Source of the DNA: Flexivirga oryzae
GTDB lineage: Bacteria; Actinomycetota; Actinomycetes; Actinomycetales; Dermatophilaceae
Reading direction: 5' to 3'
NCBI RefSeq assembly: GCF_014190805.1
Contig: NZ_JACHVQ010000001.1
Coordinates: forward strand, 310,001 to 374,000
Length of the DNA stretch: 64,000 nt
The translations under genes and the position numbers were made by a program. Every line of letters starts with the position of its first letter. Position 1 is the first letter of the stretch. Below, piece after piece: positions 53,045 to 60,011 of this stretch. Below the pieces are notes generated by a model that saw only the letters and a program-made list of their open reading frames with translations, made no database searches and was not told the origin of the DNA.

Positions 53045-53407
53045 TCAGCCGAGTCCGCAGGCCCTCACGATCTCGTCGAGGCTCGGCTTGTCCTCCGCGA
53101 CGTCCAGGACGAGGTCGTATGCCGCGGCGTGCTCCATGACGACCGCGAGTCCGAACAGATCGAGGAACACCGTGAACGACAGCCAGCCGGTGCGCTTGTT
53201 GCCATCGACGAGCGCTCGGTTGCGGACCAGCGAATGCAGCAGCGCAGCGGCCTTGAGTGGGACGGTCGGATAGACATCGACGCCGAAGAGCGTCGTGCGC
53301 GGGCGAGCGACGGCCGACTCGATCAGGCCGATGTCGCGGACCGGTCCTGTACCGAGCGCGGCCACGATGGTCAGCACATCCTCCGTCGTGAGGAAGGTGA
53401 TCGCCAT
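53045..53407 (-). CDS. doc: Doc-family (death-on-curing) toxin
   Basis: 120 aa from ATG 53407, whose first base is shared with the antitoxin stop (ATGA overlap). The Fic/Doc motif is HSLVRNRALVDGNKRTGW; His, Asn/Gly and Lys-Arg are all present, so it should be active. Doc proteins phosphorylate elongation factor Tu. The N-terminal part (ITFLTTEDVLTIVAAL, DIGLIESAVARPRTTLFG) is typical of the actinobacterial branch. Two genes form a complete type II toxin-antitoxin module inserted between the HAD gene and a sugar transferase. Confidence 0.88.
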   Translation of the reverse strand: MAITFLTTEDVLTIVAALGTGPVRDIGLIESAVARPRTTLFGVDVYPTVPLKAAALLHSLVRNRALVDGNKRTGWLSFTVFLDLFGLAVVMEHAAAYDLVLDVAEDKPSLDEIVRACGLG

Positions 53408-53613
53408 CAGGTGTGCTTCAAACGCTCCAGCACGTCGCCCCACTCGCTCATCGCGCGGTCGATCGAGTCACCGAGCCGCCGGGCGTGGTCGCTGGCGCGC
53501 TGCCGCTCCAGGATGGCTCGACGAGCGATCTCCTGGCGCGAGACACCCTCCCGCTCGCTGAGCTCACGCAGGGCCCGGTCGAGCTCGGCGTCGGTGCGCA
53601 ACGTGAACGACAT
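53407..53613 (-). CDS. Ribbon-helix-helix antitoxin of the Doc module
   Basis: 68 aa. FTLRTDAELDRALRELSERE and GVSRQEIARRAILERQRA form the strand and two helices of a CopG/RHH DNA-binding domain; the charged C-terminal helix (ARRLGDSIDRAMSEWGDVLERL) would plug the Doc active site. The promoter contains the dyad GGTATCGCGGTGATACC (53625-53641), 12 bases upstream of the start, a likely autoregulatory operator. Position and overlap with the toxin gene support the pairing. Confidence 0.85.
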   Translation of the reverse strand: MSFTLRTDAELDRALRELSEREGVSRQEIARRAILERQRASDHARRLGDSIDRAMSEWGDVLERLKHT

Positions 53614-53624
53614 ACCTTCATGGT

Positions 53625-53641
53625 ATCGCGGTGATACCGTC
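53625..53641. promoter_or_regulatory. Dyad upstream of the toxin-antitoxin operon
   Basis: GGTATCGCGGTGATACC has inverted arms GGTATC and GATACC around CGCGGT, immediately upstream of the antitoxin start. RHH antitoxins normally repress their own operon through such dyads. Inference from symmetry and position. Confidence 0.55.
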
Positions 53642-53651
53642 GAGCGCTCGC

Positions 53652-54032
53652 TCAGCGCGTGGTGAGCATTCCCGGCCGCACCCGCAGCTGGCGGGCAAGC
53701 TCCTCGGGGCGCGGCGCGCGCGGGCCGACGAGCGACATGTCGCCGCGCAACACGTTGAGCAGCCGCGGCAGGGCGTCGAGCACGCCGTCGCGCTGCGTGT
53801 TCCGGAAACCCAGCATCCGGAAGATCCGGCCGTCGACCCCGATCCGGAGCTGGGATCGCAGGACACGGCCGGGAGAACGCCGCCGGGCGGCAACCGCCAT
53901 CACGAGGAACACCGGCGACGCGAGCACCAGGGCTACCGCGGCGACAAGCTTGTCGACGGCGTACCGGCCGGACGTCAGCGTCATCCGCAGTGACCGCCCG
54001 GGGGCCGACAGGAGCACCGGAGACTCAGGCAT
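53652..54032 (-). CDS. Shortened sugar transferase (WbaP/PglC superfamily)
   Basis: 126 aa if started at ATG 54032, overlapping the preceding small gene by 8 bases. A reentrant hydrophobic helix (DKLVAAVALVLASPVFLVMA) is followed by a cytoplasmic part ending RLLNVLRGDMSLVGPRAPR, the conserved NVL-GDMS-LVGPRP block. Compared with normal members, the KFRTM region is altered to MLGFRNT and the segment between it and the VGPRP block is shortened, and only a short tail remains. It may be inactive or specialised. No polysaccharide locus is nearby. Confidence 0.65.
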   Translation of the reverse strand: MPESPVLLSAPGRSLRMTLTSGRYAVDKLVAAVALVLASPVFLVMAVAARRRSPGRVLRSQLRIGVDGRIFRMLGFRNTQRDGVLDALPRLLNVLRGDMSLVGPRAPRPEELARQLRVRPGMLTTR

Positions 54033-54279
54033 GAACATTGGGCCCCGCATTCGTCGCGCGGCGGGCGCAGCGCGGGCGCGTCGCCACCCACTCGTCGTAG
54101 ATCGCCTGGGCATTCTCCGCGGCGGAGTCCCCGGTCACGCGACCCAGGGAGTCCTGCAGCCAGGTGATGTACCTGTCCAGGCCGGCCGACCGCGGCGTCG
54201 AGGCGAGAGCTCGGGTGAGCTCGCGGCGCAGCTGCGTCGGCAGCTGCGCGGCGAGGGTGCCGTCGGCCTGCTGGTCCAT
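54025..54279 (-). CDS. Small hypothetical protein
   Basis: 84 aa from ATG 54279 with CAGGAGA upstream. Predicted mostly helical: LPTQLRRELTRALASTP, LDRYITWLQDSLGR, AAENAQAIYDEWVATRP. The polar C-terminus contains Cys and several Arg. No known motif. Its stop overlaps the sugar transferase start, so the two are co-expressed. It is divergent from the small gene and sigma fusion across a region containing a CRP-type site. Confidence 0.6.
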   Translation of the reverse strand: MDQQADGTLAAQLPTQLRRELTRALASTPRSAGLDRYITWLQDSLGRVTGDSAAENAQAIYDEWVATRPRCARRATNAGPNVHA

Positions 54280-54370
54280 GTGCGGTTCTCCTGTCTGCGG
54301 ACTGTGACCCCGTCTGTGGGTAGTAGACGTCCGACCCGGCGAACGGTGACGCGGGTTGCGCCCGAATCGA

Positions 54371-54386
54371 TGTGACAACGGTCACA
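54371..54386. promoter_or_regulatory. Consensus CRP/GlxR-type site
   Basis: TGTGACAACGGTCACA matches TGTGA-N6-TCACA exactly. It is in the 200-bp gap between divergent transcription units (54279 minus and 54479 plus), where it could control the sigma fusion gene, the sugar transferase pair or both in response to cAMP. The metallo-hydrolase at 61698 belongs to a cAMP phosphodiesterase family, so cAMP signalling is plausible in this organism. Confidence 0.6.
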
Positions 54387-54478
54387 CCCAGCCCGCGCGT
54401 CACACTTCGGCCGCTCGCGGGTCTCAGCAGGTGAAGGCAGACGAAGACGGTGTGTGAGTGCCACGTGGCGGGGAGGAA

Positions 54479-54688
54479 GTGACGAAGGTGGAGAAGACGC
54501 CGGAGCGAGAACCCGACCTCGATTCGGAGGAGTTCCAGGCGCTGGCGTCCGCGGTGCGTACCTACAGCCGCCTGGTGGCACAGTCCCGGGCGAAGCCGAT
54601 CAACACCGACCCGGTCGCGCTGCTGCGCGCCCTGTCCGACGTGGGCGAGGCGTCGGTCGCAGTCGTACGGCGAGCTGGCGCTCTATGA
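54479..54688 (+). CDS. Small hypothetical protein before the sigma fusion
   Basis: 69 aa from GTG 54479; GTG 54488 is an alternative that leaves a more usual 11-base spacing from GGGAGG. Charged N-terminus (KVEKTPEREPDLDSEEF) followed by a helix LASAVRTYSRLVAQSRAK and LLRALSDVGEASVAVVRRAG. No known motif. It lies 37 bases before the sigma gene and is likely in the same operon. Confidence 0.5.
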   Translation: MTKVEKTPEREPDLDSEEFQALASAVRTYSRLVAQSRAKPINTDPVALLRALSDVGEASVAVVRRAGAL

Positions 54689-54725
54689 CCACGCACGGCC
54701 CGATTGTGGGAGAATTTGCCGCGAT

Positions 54726-56225
54726 ATGAACGCTCTGACCGAGACCGACGACCGGGAGCTGCTCGCGTTGGTGCGGGACGGCGACCCGCAGGCGATGGCG
54801 GAGCTGTGGTCCCGGCACTACCCGGCGACGCTCGCCGCCGCGCGCCGGATCAGCCGGCAGCCCAAGGACGCCGAGGAGTTCGCGTCCGATGCCTTCTCGG
54901 GCATGTTGCAGGCCCTCAGCAACAACTCCGGCCCGTCCGCCTCCGTGCGCGGCTATCTGCTGACCGCTGTTCGCAACCAGGCCACCAACCGCGCACGCCG
55001 CTCGTCGGCGGGTGACGTGCTCACCGACGAGGTCACCGACTTCGAGGACTCCGAACGTGCCCCGCTGGACCCGGTGGCGCACCACGCCGAGCTCGGGTTG
55101 GTCCGGGAGGCGTTCGCCACGCTGCCCCCTCGGTGGCAGATGGTGTTGTGGCGCACCGCGGTCGACCAGGAGAAGAACACCGTCGTCGCGGCCGAGCTCG
55201 GCCGGTCGCCGAACGCCGTCGCGGCGCTGGCCCGGCGGGCCCGGCTGGGTTTCCGCGTCGCCTACATCCGCGCACACGCCTCGACACACGGCGTGGCCCC
55301 GGAGTGCGCGCCGTACGTGCCGCGCCTGGTCGAGCTGCTCCCGAATGCCGAGACCGTCGCGGCGCAGGACGTGCGGGACCACGTCGACGACTGCCCGAAG
55401 TGCGAGCGCAGGCTGGCCGATCTGCTGGTCGTCGATCGCGATCTGGGCGGCATCCTGCTGCCCGCGGTGCTGGCTCTCGGGCCGGGTATCGCCTGGGCGA
55501 CCGCTGCCGGACACGCCACACACGTGGCCGGCGGGGCGTTCTGGCTGAAGTGGGTGCGCGGCGCCGGTCAGGGCCGCAAGCTGGCGACCATCGGCACCGC
55601 GGCCGCGGTCACCGTCGCCGGCACCTGCTCGGCATACGCCCTCACCCGCAACGGTCCCGGTGCGACGCACGCCGCCGTCACGCACTCGGCCACCTCCAGC
55701 GTGCAACGGTCGGTGCCGTCAGCGGCGTCCTCCGCGGCGGGCACGCAGAGCGCGTCGGGCGGCGCCACCGCTCACCGATCCAGTGCCGCTCACCGGTCGT
55801 CGAGCAGTTCGGCCACCCGGTCCCTGCCGACGAGTACCTCCGGCTTGTCCTCGTCCCCGTTCGTCCTCGCTCCCGGATCGGCCTCCGCCAGGTCCACCAC
55901 GTCGCACTCACGGCGTGCCACCTCCACGGCCGCCCCCACCTCGACCACCACGGCCAGGCCGACCTCGACGGCACCCGCATCGCCGCGCCCCTCGTCGACG
56001 CACCCCCCGACCTCCACGCATTCGCCGACCTCGACGCACACGGCCACCCCGACCTCGACGGCGACCGGGAAGCCCACGTCGACGTCGAGCCCGCCGACGT
56101 CGCCCACCTCCCACCCGACCACCCCGACGACGAGCCCGACGACGACGCCGACGTCCAGCCCGACGCCGCCGCCCACCTGCCTGCCGATACCGCTGCCGAT
56201 CTGCATCATCCCGCCCTGGCCCTGA
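54726..56225 (+). CDS. Membrane-anchored sigma factor fused to a zinc anti-sigma-like domain and Ser/Thr/Pro tail
   Basis: 499 aa from ATG 54726. Sigma region 2 about 10-90 (LLALVRDGDPQAMAELWSRH, AEEFASDAFSGML, RGYLLTAVRNQA), region 4 about 130-175 (LPPRWQMVLWRTAV, GRSPNAVAALARRA). Then a zinc motif His219-x3-Cys223-x2-Cys226 as in ZAS anti-sigma factors, one or two membrane segments (LLPAVLALGPGIAWATAAG near 240-260; IGTAAAVTVAGTCSAYAL near 290-308), and ~180 residues of extracellular Ser/Thr/Pro. Release of the sigma part by membrane proteolysis is the obvious idea. Similar fused ECF groups exist in actinobacteria. The C-terminus has two Cys. Confidence 0.85.
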   Translation: MNALTETDDRELLALVRDGDPQAMAELWSRHYPATLAAARRISRQPKDAEEFASDAFSGMLQALSNNSGPSASVRGYLLTAVRNQATNRARRSSAGDVLTDEVTDFEDSERAPLDPVAHHAELGLVREAFATLPPRWQMVLWRTAVDQEKNTVVAAELGRSPNAVAALARRARLGFRVAYIRAHASTHGVAPECAPYVPRLVELLPNAETVAAQDVRDHVDDCPKCERRLADLLVVDRDLGGILLPAVLALGPGIAWATAAGHATHVAGGAFWLKWVRGAGQGRKLATIGTAAAVTVAGTCSAYALTRNGPGATHAAVTHSATSSVQRSVPSAASSAAGTQSASGGATAHRSSAAHRSSSSSATRSLPTSTSGLSSSPFVLAPGSASARSTTSHSRRATSTAAPTSTTTARPTSTAPASPRPSSTHPPTSTHSPTSTHTATPTSTATGKPTSTSSPPTSPTSHPTTPTTSPTTTPTSSPTPPPTCLPIPLPICIIPPWP

Positions 56226-56286
56226 TGGGTCTCGTATGGCGAGACCGTGGTGTCATGGCTCGGACGAACGGTGGCACACTGCACCC

Positions 56287-56337
56287 GTGGCACTTCCAGT
56301 GACCGCGGTTACCACCGCATCGGTCATTATCAGCTAG
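56287..56337 (+). CDS. cimA leader peptide
   Basis: GTG GCA CTT CCA GTG ACC GCG GTT then T-T-A-S-V-I-I-S and TAG: 16 residues (an internal GTG at 56299 would give 12) ending with Val-Ile-Ile just before the hairpins. The Val/Ile codons include the rarer GTT and ATT. It is followed at once by an anti-terminator-type stem and a classical terminator, and by the citramalate synthase gene whose end product is isoleucine. Confidence 0.78.
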   Translation: MALPVTAVTTASVIIS

Positions 56338-56389
56338 CGCGTCGGACCCGGTCCGACGCGCAACCTCCCGTTACCCCGGGAGGTTTTTT
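56338..56389 (+). promoter_or_regulatory. Transcription attenuator of cimA
   Basis: First stem CGCGTCGGAC (56338-56347) with GTCCGACGCG (56351-56360), loop CCG. Terminator stem AACCTCCCG (56362-56370) with CGGGAGGTT (56377-56385) and a run of Ts to 56389. The leader stop codon abuts the first stem. The cimA start is 86 bases further on. The remaining bases of 56226-56474 hold no other gene. Confidence 0.82.
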
Positions 56390-56474
56390 CGTGTCCGGCC
56401 CACCCACGCCGGCGCGAGCGGAAGGACCGGCCCGGCGCGGCCACGGAACCACCACCCATCGAAAGGCACCCGGC

Positions 56475-58070
56475 ATGAGCACCGTCCCGGACTTCCACGT
56501 CTACGACACCACCCTGCGGGACGGCGCACAGCAGGAGAGCCTCAACCTCTCGGTGACCGACAAACTCGCGATCGCCGCCTACCTGGACCAGCTGGGCGTC
56601 GGGTTCATCGAGGGCGGGTGGCCAGGTGCCAACCCCAAGGACACCGAGTTCTTCGCGCGGGCCCGTTCGGAGCTGAAGTTGCAGCACGCGACCCTGGCCG
56701 CGTTCGGGTCCACCCGGCGGGCGGGCGCCAGGGCGGCGGACGACCCCCAGGTGCGCGCGCTGCTCGACGCGCAGACCGACGTGGTCACCCTGGTCGCGAA
56801 GTCGCACTCCCGGCACGTCGCCGAGGCACTGCGCACCACGGTCGAGGAGAACCTCGCGATGATCGAGGACACCGTGAGCTTCCTGGTGGGAGAAGGGCGT
56901 TCGGTGTTCCTGGACGCGGAGCACTTCTTCGACGGCTACCGCACCGACCCGGCATACGCGCTCGAAGTGGTGCGCACCGCGGCCGCCGCCGGCGCCTCGG
57001 TCATCGCGCTGTGCGACACCAACGGCGGCATGCTGCCCCCGCAGGTCACCGACGTCGTCGGCGAGGTGCTCGAGGGCACCCAGGCACGCCTCGGCATCCA
57101 CTGCCACAACGACACCGGTTGTGCGGTCGCCAACTCGCTCGCGGCCGTCGCCGCGGGCGCCAGCCACGTGCAGGGCACCATCAACGGCTACGGCGAACGC
57201 ACCGGCAACGCCGACCTGGTCACGGTCGTCAGCAACCTGCAGCTCAAGCTCGGCCGGGAGGTCGTCGCACCGGACCGGCTGCGACAGGCACTGCACCTGT
57301 CCCACGCGATCAGCGAGGTCACCAACGTCGTGCCCTACGGGCGGCAGCCGTATGTCGGAGCCAGTGCCTTCGCGCACAAGGCCGGGCTGCACGCCTCCGC
57401 GCTCAAGGTCGACCCCGACCTCTACCAGCACACCGACCCGGCGCTCGTCGGCAACTCGATGCGGACCCTGGTCTCGGACATGGCCGGGCGCGCCAGCATC
57501 GAGCTGAAGGCCAAGGAGCTGGGCTACGACCTGACCCACGACACCGACCTCGCCGCGCGAACCGTCACACGGGTCAAGGATCTGGAGCAGCAGGGCTGGA
57601 CCTTCGACGCGGCGGACGCGTCCTTCGAGTTGCTGCTGCGCGAAGAGGTGACGGGGGAGACCCTGCAGTACTTCGACACCGAGTCGTGGCGGATCATCAC
57701 CGACTCCAGCGGCGGTGCGCAGCCGTCGCTGTCCGAGGCGACGATCAAGCTGCGGGCGGGCGGCAGGCGCGTGGTCGCCACCGGTGAGGGCAACGGCCCG
57801 GTCAACGCGCTCGACCACGCCCTGCGGGAGGCGCTCGCCGATGCCTACCCCGAGCTGGCCGACTTCGAACTGATCGACTTCCGGGTGCGCATCCTCGACG
57901 CCTCGCACGGCACCGACGCGACCACGCGGGTCCTGATCGAGACCGGTGACGGCACCGGCAGCTGGCAGACCGTCGGCGTCGCGCCCAACATCGTGCACGC
58001 CAGCTGGGTGGCGCTGGTCGACTCCTTCACCTACGGGCTGCTCAAGCGGGGCGTCGAGCCCCGCCACTGA
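56475..58070 (+). CDS. cimA: Citramalate synthase
   Basis: 531 aa from ATG 56475; the frame extends upstream through the attenuator but that part is not translated. HVYDTTLRDGAQQESLNLSV opens the HMGL-like barrel; VIALCDTNGGMLPPQV and LGIHCHNDTGCAVANSLAAV carry metal ligands; NGYGERTGNADL is the substrate-gate loop. C-terminal LeuA dimer/allosteric domain about 395-525. The NGYGERTGNA and AFAHKAGLHASA sequences fit citramalate synthase (pyruvate plus acetyl-CoA) better than isopropylmalate synthase. It gives 2-oxobutyrate via LeuCD/LeuB and hence isoleucine. Confidence 0.9.
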   Translation: MSTVPDFHVYDTTLRDGAQQESLNLSVTDKLAIAAYLDQLGVGFIEGGWPGANPKDTEFFARARSELKLQHATLAAFGSTRRAGARAADDPQVRALLDAQTDVVTLVAKSHSRHVAEALRTTVEENLAMIEDTVSFLVGEGRSVFLDAEHFFDGYRTDPAYALEVVRTAAAAGASVIALCDTNGGMLPPQVTDVVGEVLEGTQARLGIHCHNDTGCAVANSLAAVAAGASHVQGTINGYGERTGNADLVTVVSNLQLKLGREVVAPDRLRQALHLSHAISEVTNVVPYGRQPYVGASAFAHKAGLHASALKVDPDLYQHTDPALVGNSMRTLVSDMAGRASIELKAKELGYDLTHDTDLAARTVTRVKDLEQQGWTFDAADASFELLLREEVTGETLQYFDTESWRIITDSSGGAQPSLSEATIKLRAGGRRVVATGEGNGPVNALDHALREALADAYPELADFELIDFRVRILDASHGTDATTRVLIETGDGTGSWQTVGVAPNIVHASWVALVDSFTYGLLKRGVEPRH

Positions 58071-58072
58071 TT

Positions 58073-58166
58073 GCCGAGGGGCTCACAAAACGCCGAGGGG
58101 CTCAGTAGATTCGGCGTCTGAGCGGCGATTTACTGAGCCCGTCGGTGCGTTTGTGGGCCTGTCGGC
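58073..58166. repeat. Dispersed hairpin element, copy 3
   Basis: Left arm GCCGAGGGGCTCACAAAACG then CCGAGGGGCTCAGTA; right arm TACTGAGCCCGTCGG then TGCGTTTGTGGGCCTGTCGGC. Allowing G-T pairs, ~35 bases pair on each side of a ~24-nt centre. The right arm encodes the C-terminal residues TGPQTHRRAQ and the stop of the convergent glycosylase-like gene, so transcripts from both sides end in it. It also lies three bases after the cimA stop. Confidence 0.8.
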
Positions 58167-59047
58167 GAGGGAGTGTCGGGTGGGGCGCCCTGGAGCTGGT
58201 CGCACACGGCGATCAGGCGCTGCCGCAGGGCTTGGCCACGGTCGGCGAACTCCCTCTGCCGGCGCACGTATTCGGCCTTCCCGTCGGGAGTCTCGATCGG
58301 CACCGGCCGATAGCCGAGCTCGCGCAGGTCGTACGGCGATGCCTCCATGTCGAGCACCCGGATGTCGCGCGCGAGCTCGAAACAGTCGAGCACCAGCGCA
58401 CTCGGGACCGCGGGCGTCAGCTTGTAGGCCCATTTGTAGAGGTCCATCCCGGCGTGCAGGCAGCCCGGCTGCTCCAGCGCCACCTGCTGCTCCCGGGTCG
58501 GCTGCAAGGTGTTGCGCGGGCGGGCCTCGCCGGTGAAGAAGCGGAACGCGTCGTAGTGCGAGCACCGGACGGTATGGCGCTCGACCACCTCGTCGGTGCC
58601 CGCAGCGCCGAGCCGCAACGGCCATGATTCGTGGCGGACGTCGCCTTCGCCGGACCGGTAGACCATCGCCCACTCGTGCAGCCCGAAACAGCCCAGCGTC
58701 GGCGGCCGGTCCGCGGTGGCGGTGAGCAGGGACCGCACGAAGCCCACGGTCGAGCCGCGTTCGCGCGCGAACAGGTCCGCGTCGACCGACACCGCGCCGT
58801 CCGTATCCGACCGGTAGAACCGCCAGCCGGCATGCTGCGGGGCGTCATACAAACCCCGGCCGAGGCCGGGGTGCCAGCGGCGCAGCAGCGCCGGCCGGTG
58901 CGAGTAGTAGGTGAAGAGGAAGTCCTCGACCGGGTGGCTGCGGCCGGATGCCCGCCGCTCCCGGTGCCCGCGGGTGAGTTCGTCGACCCGTCGCGCGTGC
59001 GCCGCGGCCAGCGGCGCCCACTCGGCATACGGCAGGCGGGTCGACAT
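58130..59047 (-). CDS. Actinobacterial 3-methyladenine DNA glycosylase-like protein
   Basis: 305 aa from ATG 59047; longer frames upstream lack support. The family name comes from current annotation of actinobacterial homologues; I see no helix-hairpin-helix or MPG-type motif, so the activity is uncertain. Conserved-looking segments: DFLFTYYSHRPALLRRWHPG, YDAPQHAGWRFY, CFGLHEWAMVYR, RCSHYDAFRFFTG, LHAGMDLYKWAYKLTP and VLDCFELARDIRVLDMEASP. Rich in His, Tyr and Trp, suggesting an enzyme. The last ~12 residues are encoded by repeat copy 3. Confidence 0.65.
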   Translation of the reverse strand: MSTRLPYAEWAPLAAAHARRVDELTRGHRERRASGRSHPVEDFLFTYYSHRPALLRRWHPGLGRGLYDAPQHAGWRFYRSDTDGAVSVDADLFARERGSTVGFVRSLLTATADRPPTLGCFGLHEWAMVYRSGEGDVRHESWPLRLGAAGTDEVVERHTVRCSHYDAFRFFTGEARPRNTLQPTREQQVALEQPGCLHAGMDLYKWAYKLTPAVPSALVLDCFELARDIRVLDMEASPYDLRELGYRPVPIETPDGKAEYVRRQREFADRGQALRQRLIAVCDQLQGAPPDTPSPTGPQTHRRAQ

Positions 59048-59111
59048 CCGCCCCAGCCTAACTTTCCGCAAACGTGTGGTCCGCATCACTCTCGTGGCTA
59101 CAGTGAGGCGC

Positions 59112-59960
59112 ATGCGTCGTCAACTCACCGTTGCCGCGGTCGCCGCAGTAGCCGCCGCCACCGTCTCCCTCCCGGCGGGCGCCGCCCACGCCGCGCCGGC
59201 CTCCGGCCCGCAGTGGTACCTCGCGCTCGGTGACTCGCTGGCCGCCGGCTACCAGCCGACCACCGGCGACAACAAGACCGGTGGCTACGTCGGTGGTGCG
59301 CTCACGCTGCTCAAACGACAGAACCCGAAGGTCAAACTGACCAACCTCGCCTGCTCGGGCGAGGACACCAAGACGTTCAGCGACGGCACCAAGTGCGACG
59401 ACGGCAACGCCAAGAAGAGCCAGCAGGCGCGGGCGATCAAGTTCCTCAAGGCGCACGCCAAGAAGCAGGGTGTCGTCACCATCGACCTGGGCGCCAACGA
59501 CATCAACCACTGTGTGTCGGGCGGCAGCATCGACCTGACCTGCCTGCAGGCCGGGCTGACCGACGTCGCGACGAACCTGCCGACGATCCTGCAGAAGCTG
59601 CACGCGGCCGCGCCGAACGCCAAGATCGTGGTGCTCAACTACTACAACCCGTTCCTCGCGGCGTACCTGACCGGTCCGGACGGGCAGACGCTCGCCAAGC
59701 AGTCCGAGACCCTCGCGACGATCTTCAACGGCGAGATCGCCCAGGCCGCGGCAACCATCAAGGCTCCGGTCGCGGACATCGCCAAGGCGTTCCTGTCCAA
59801 CGCCGACACCCCACTGGTCACGACGCCCTACGGCAAGATCCCGACCAACGTCGCCCGCATCTGCTCGTGGACCTGGATGTGCAGCATGTCCAACATCCAC
59901 GCCAACGACTACGGCTACACCGTGATGTGGTGGGCGCTGGCGCCATACCTGAAGGCCTGA
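59112..59960 (+). CDS. Secreted SGNH/GDSL hydrolase
   Basis: 282 aa from ATG 59112. Sec signal peptide (RRQLTVAAVAAVAAATVSLPAGAAHA) with an AHA-A cleavage site at about residue 27. GDSLAAGY has the nucleophilic Ser; VTIDLGANDIN is block III; SNIHANDYGY holds the Asp/His pair as NIHAND. Cys residues are placed to form disulfides (LACSGED, TKCDD, NHC, TCLQ, ICSWTWMC). It is an extracellular esterase or lipase; related actinomycete enzymes act on lipids or sugar esters. The substrate is not known. Confidence 0.88.
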   Translation: MRRQLTVAAVAAVAAATVSLPAGAAHAAPASGPQWYLALGDSLAAGYQPTTGDNKTGGYVGGALTLLKRQNPKVKLTNLACSGEDTKTFSDGTKCDDGNAKKSQQARAIKFLKAHAKKQGVVTIDLGANDINHCVSGGSIDLTCLQAGLTDVATNLPTILQKLHAAAPNAKIVVLNYYNPFLAAYLTGPDGQTLAKQSETLATIFNGEIAQAAATIKAPVADIAKAFLSNADTPLVTTPYGKIPTNVARICSWTWMCSMSNIHANDYGYTVMWWALAPYLKA

Positions 59961-60011
59961 CGCGGTCGGCCGGACGGCTGCGGCGCCAACGGCCGCCGAT
60001 AGGGTGGGCCG

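Noticed and set aside
55790..56293. Valine/glycine-rich minus-strand frame opposite the sigma tail
   Set aside because: It is the antisense of the Thr/Ser/Pro-coding tail, which produces Val/Gly-rich shadows.
56247..56474. In-frame upstream extension of cimA
   Set aside because: It would translate through the terminator and leader region; ATG 56475 precedes the conserved N-terminus.
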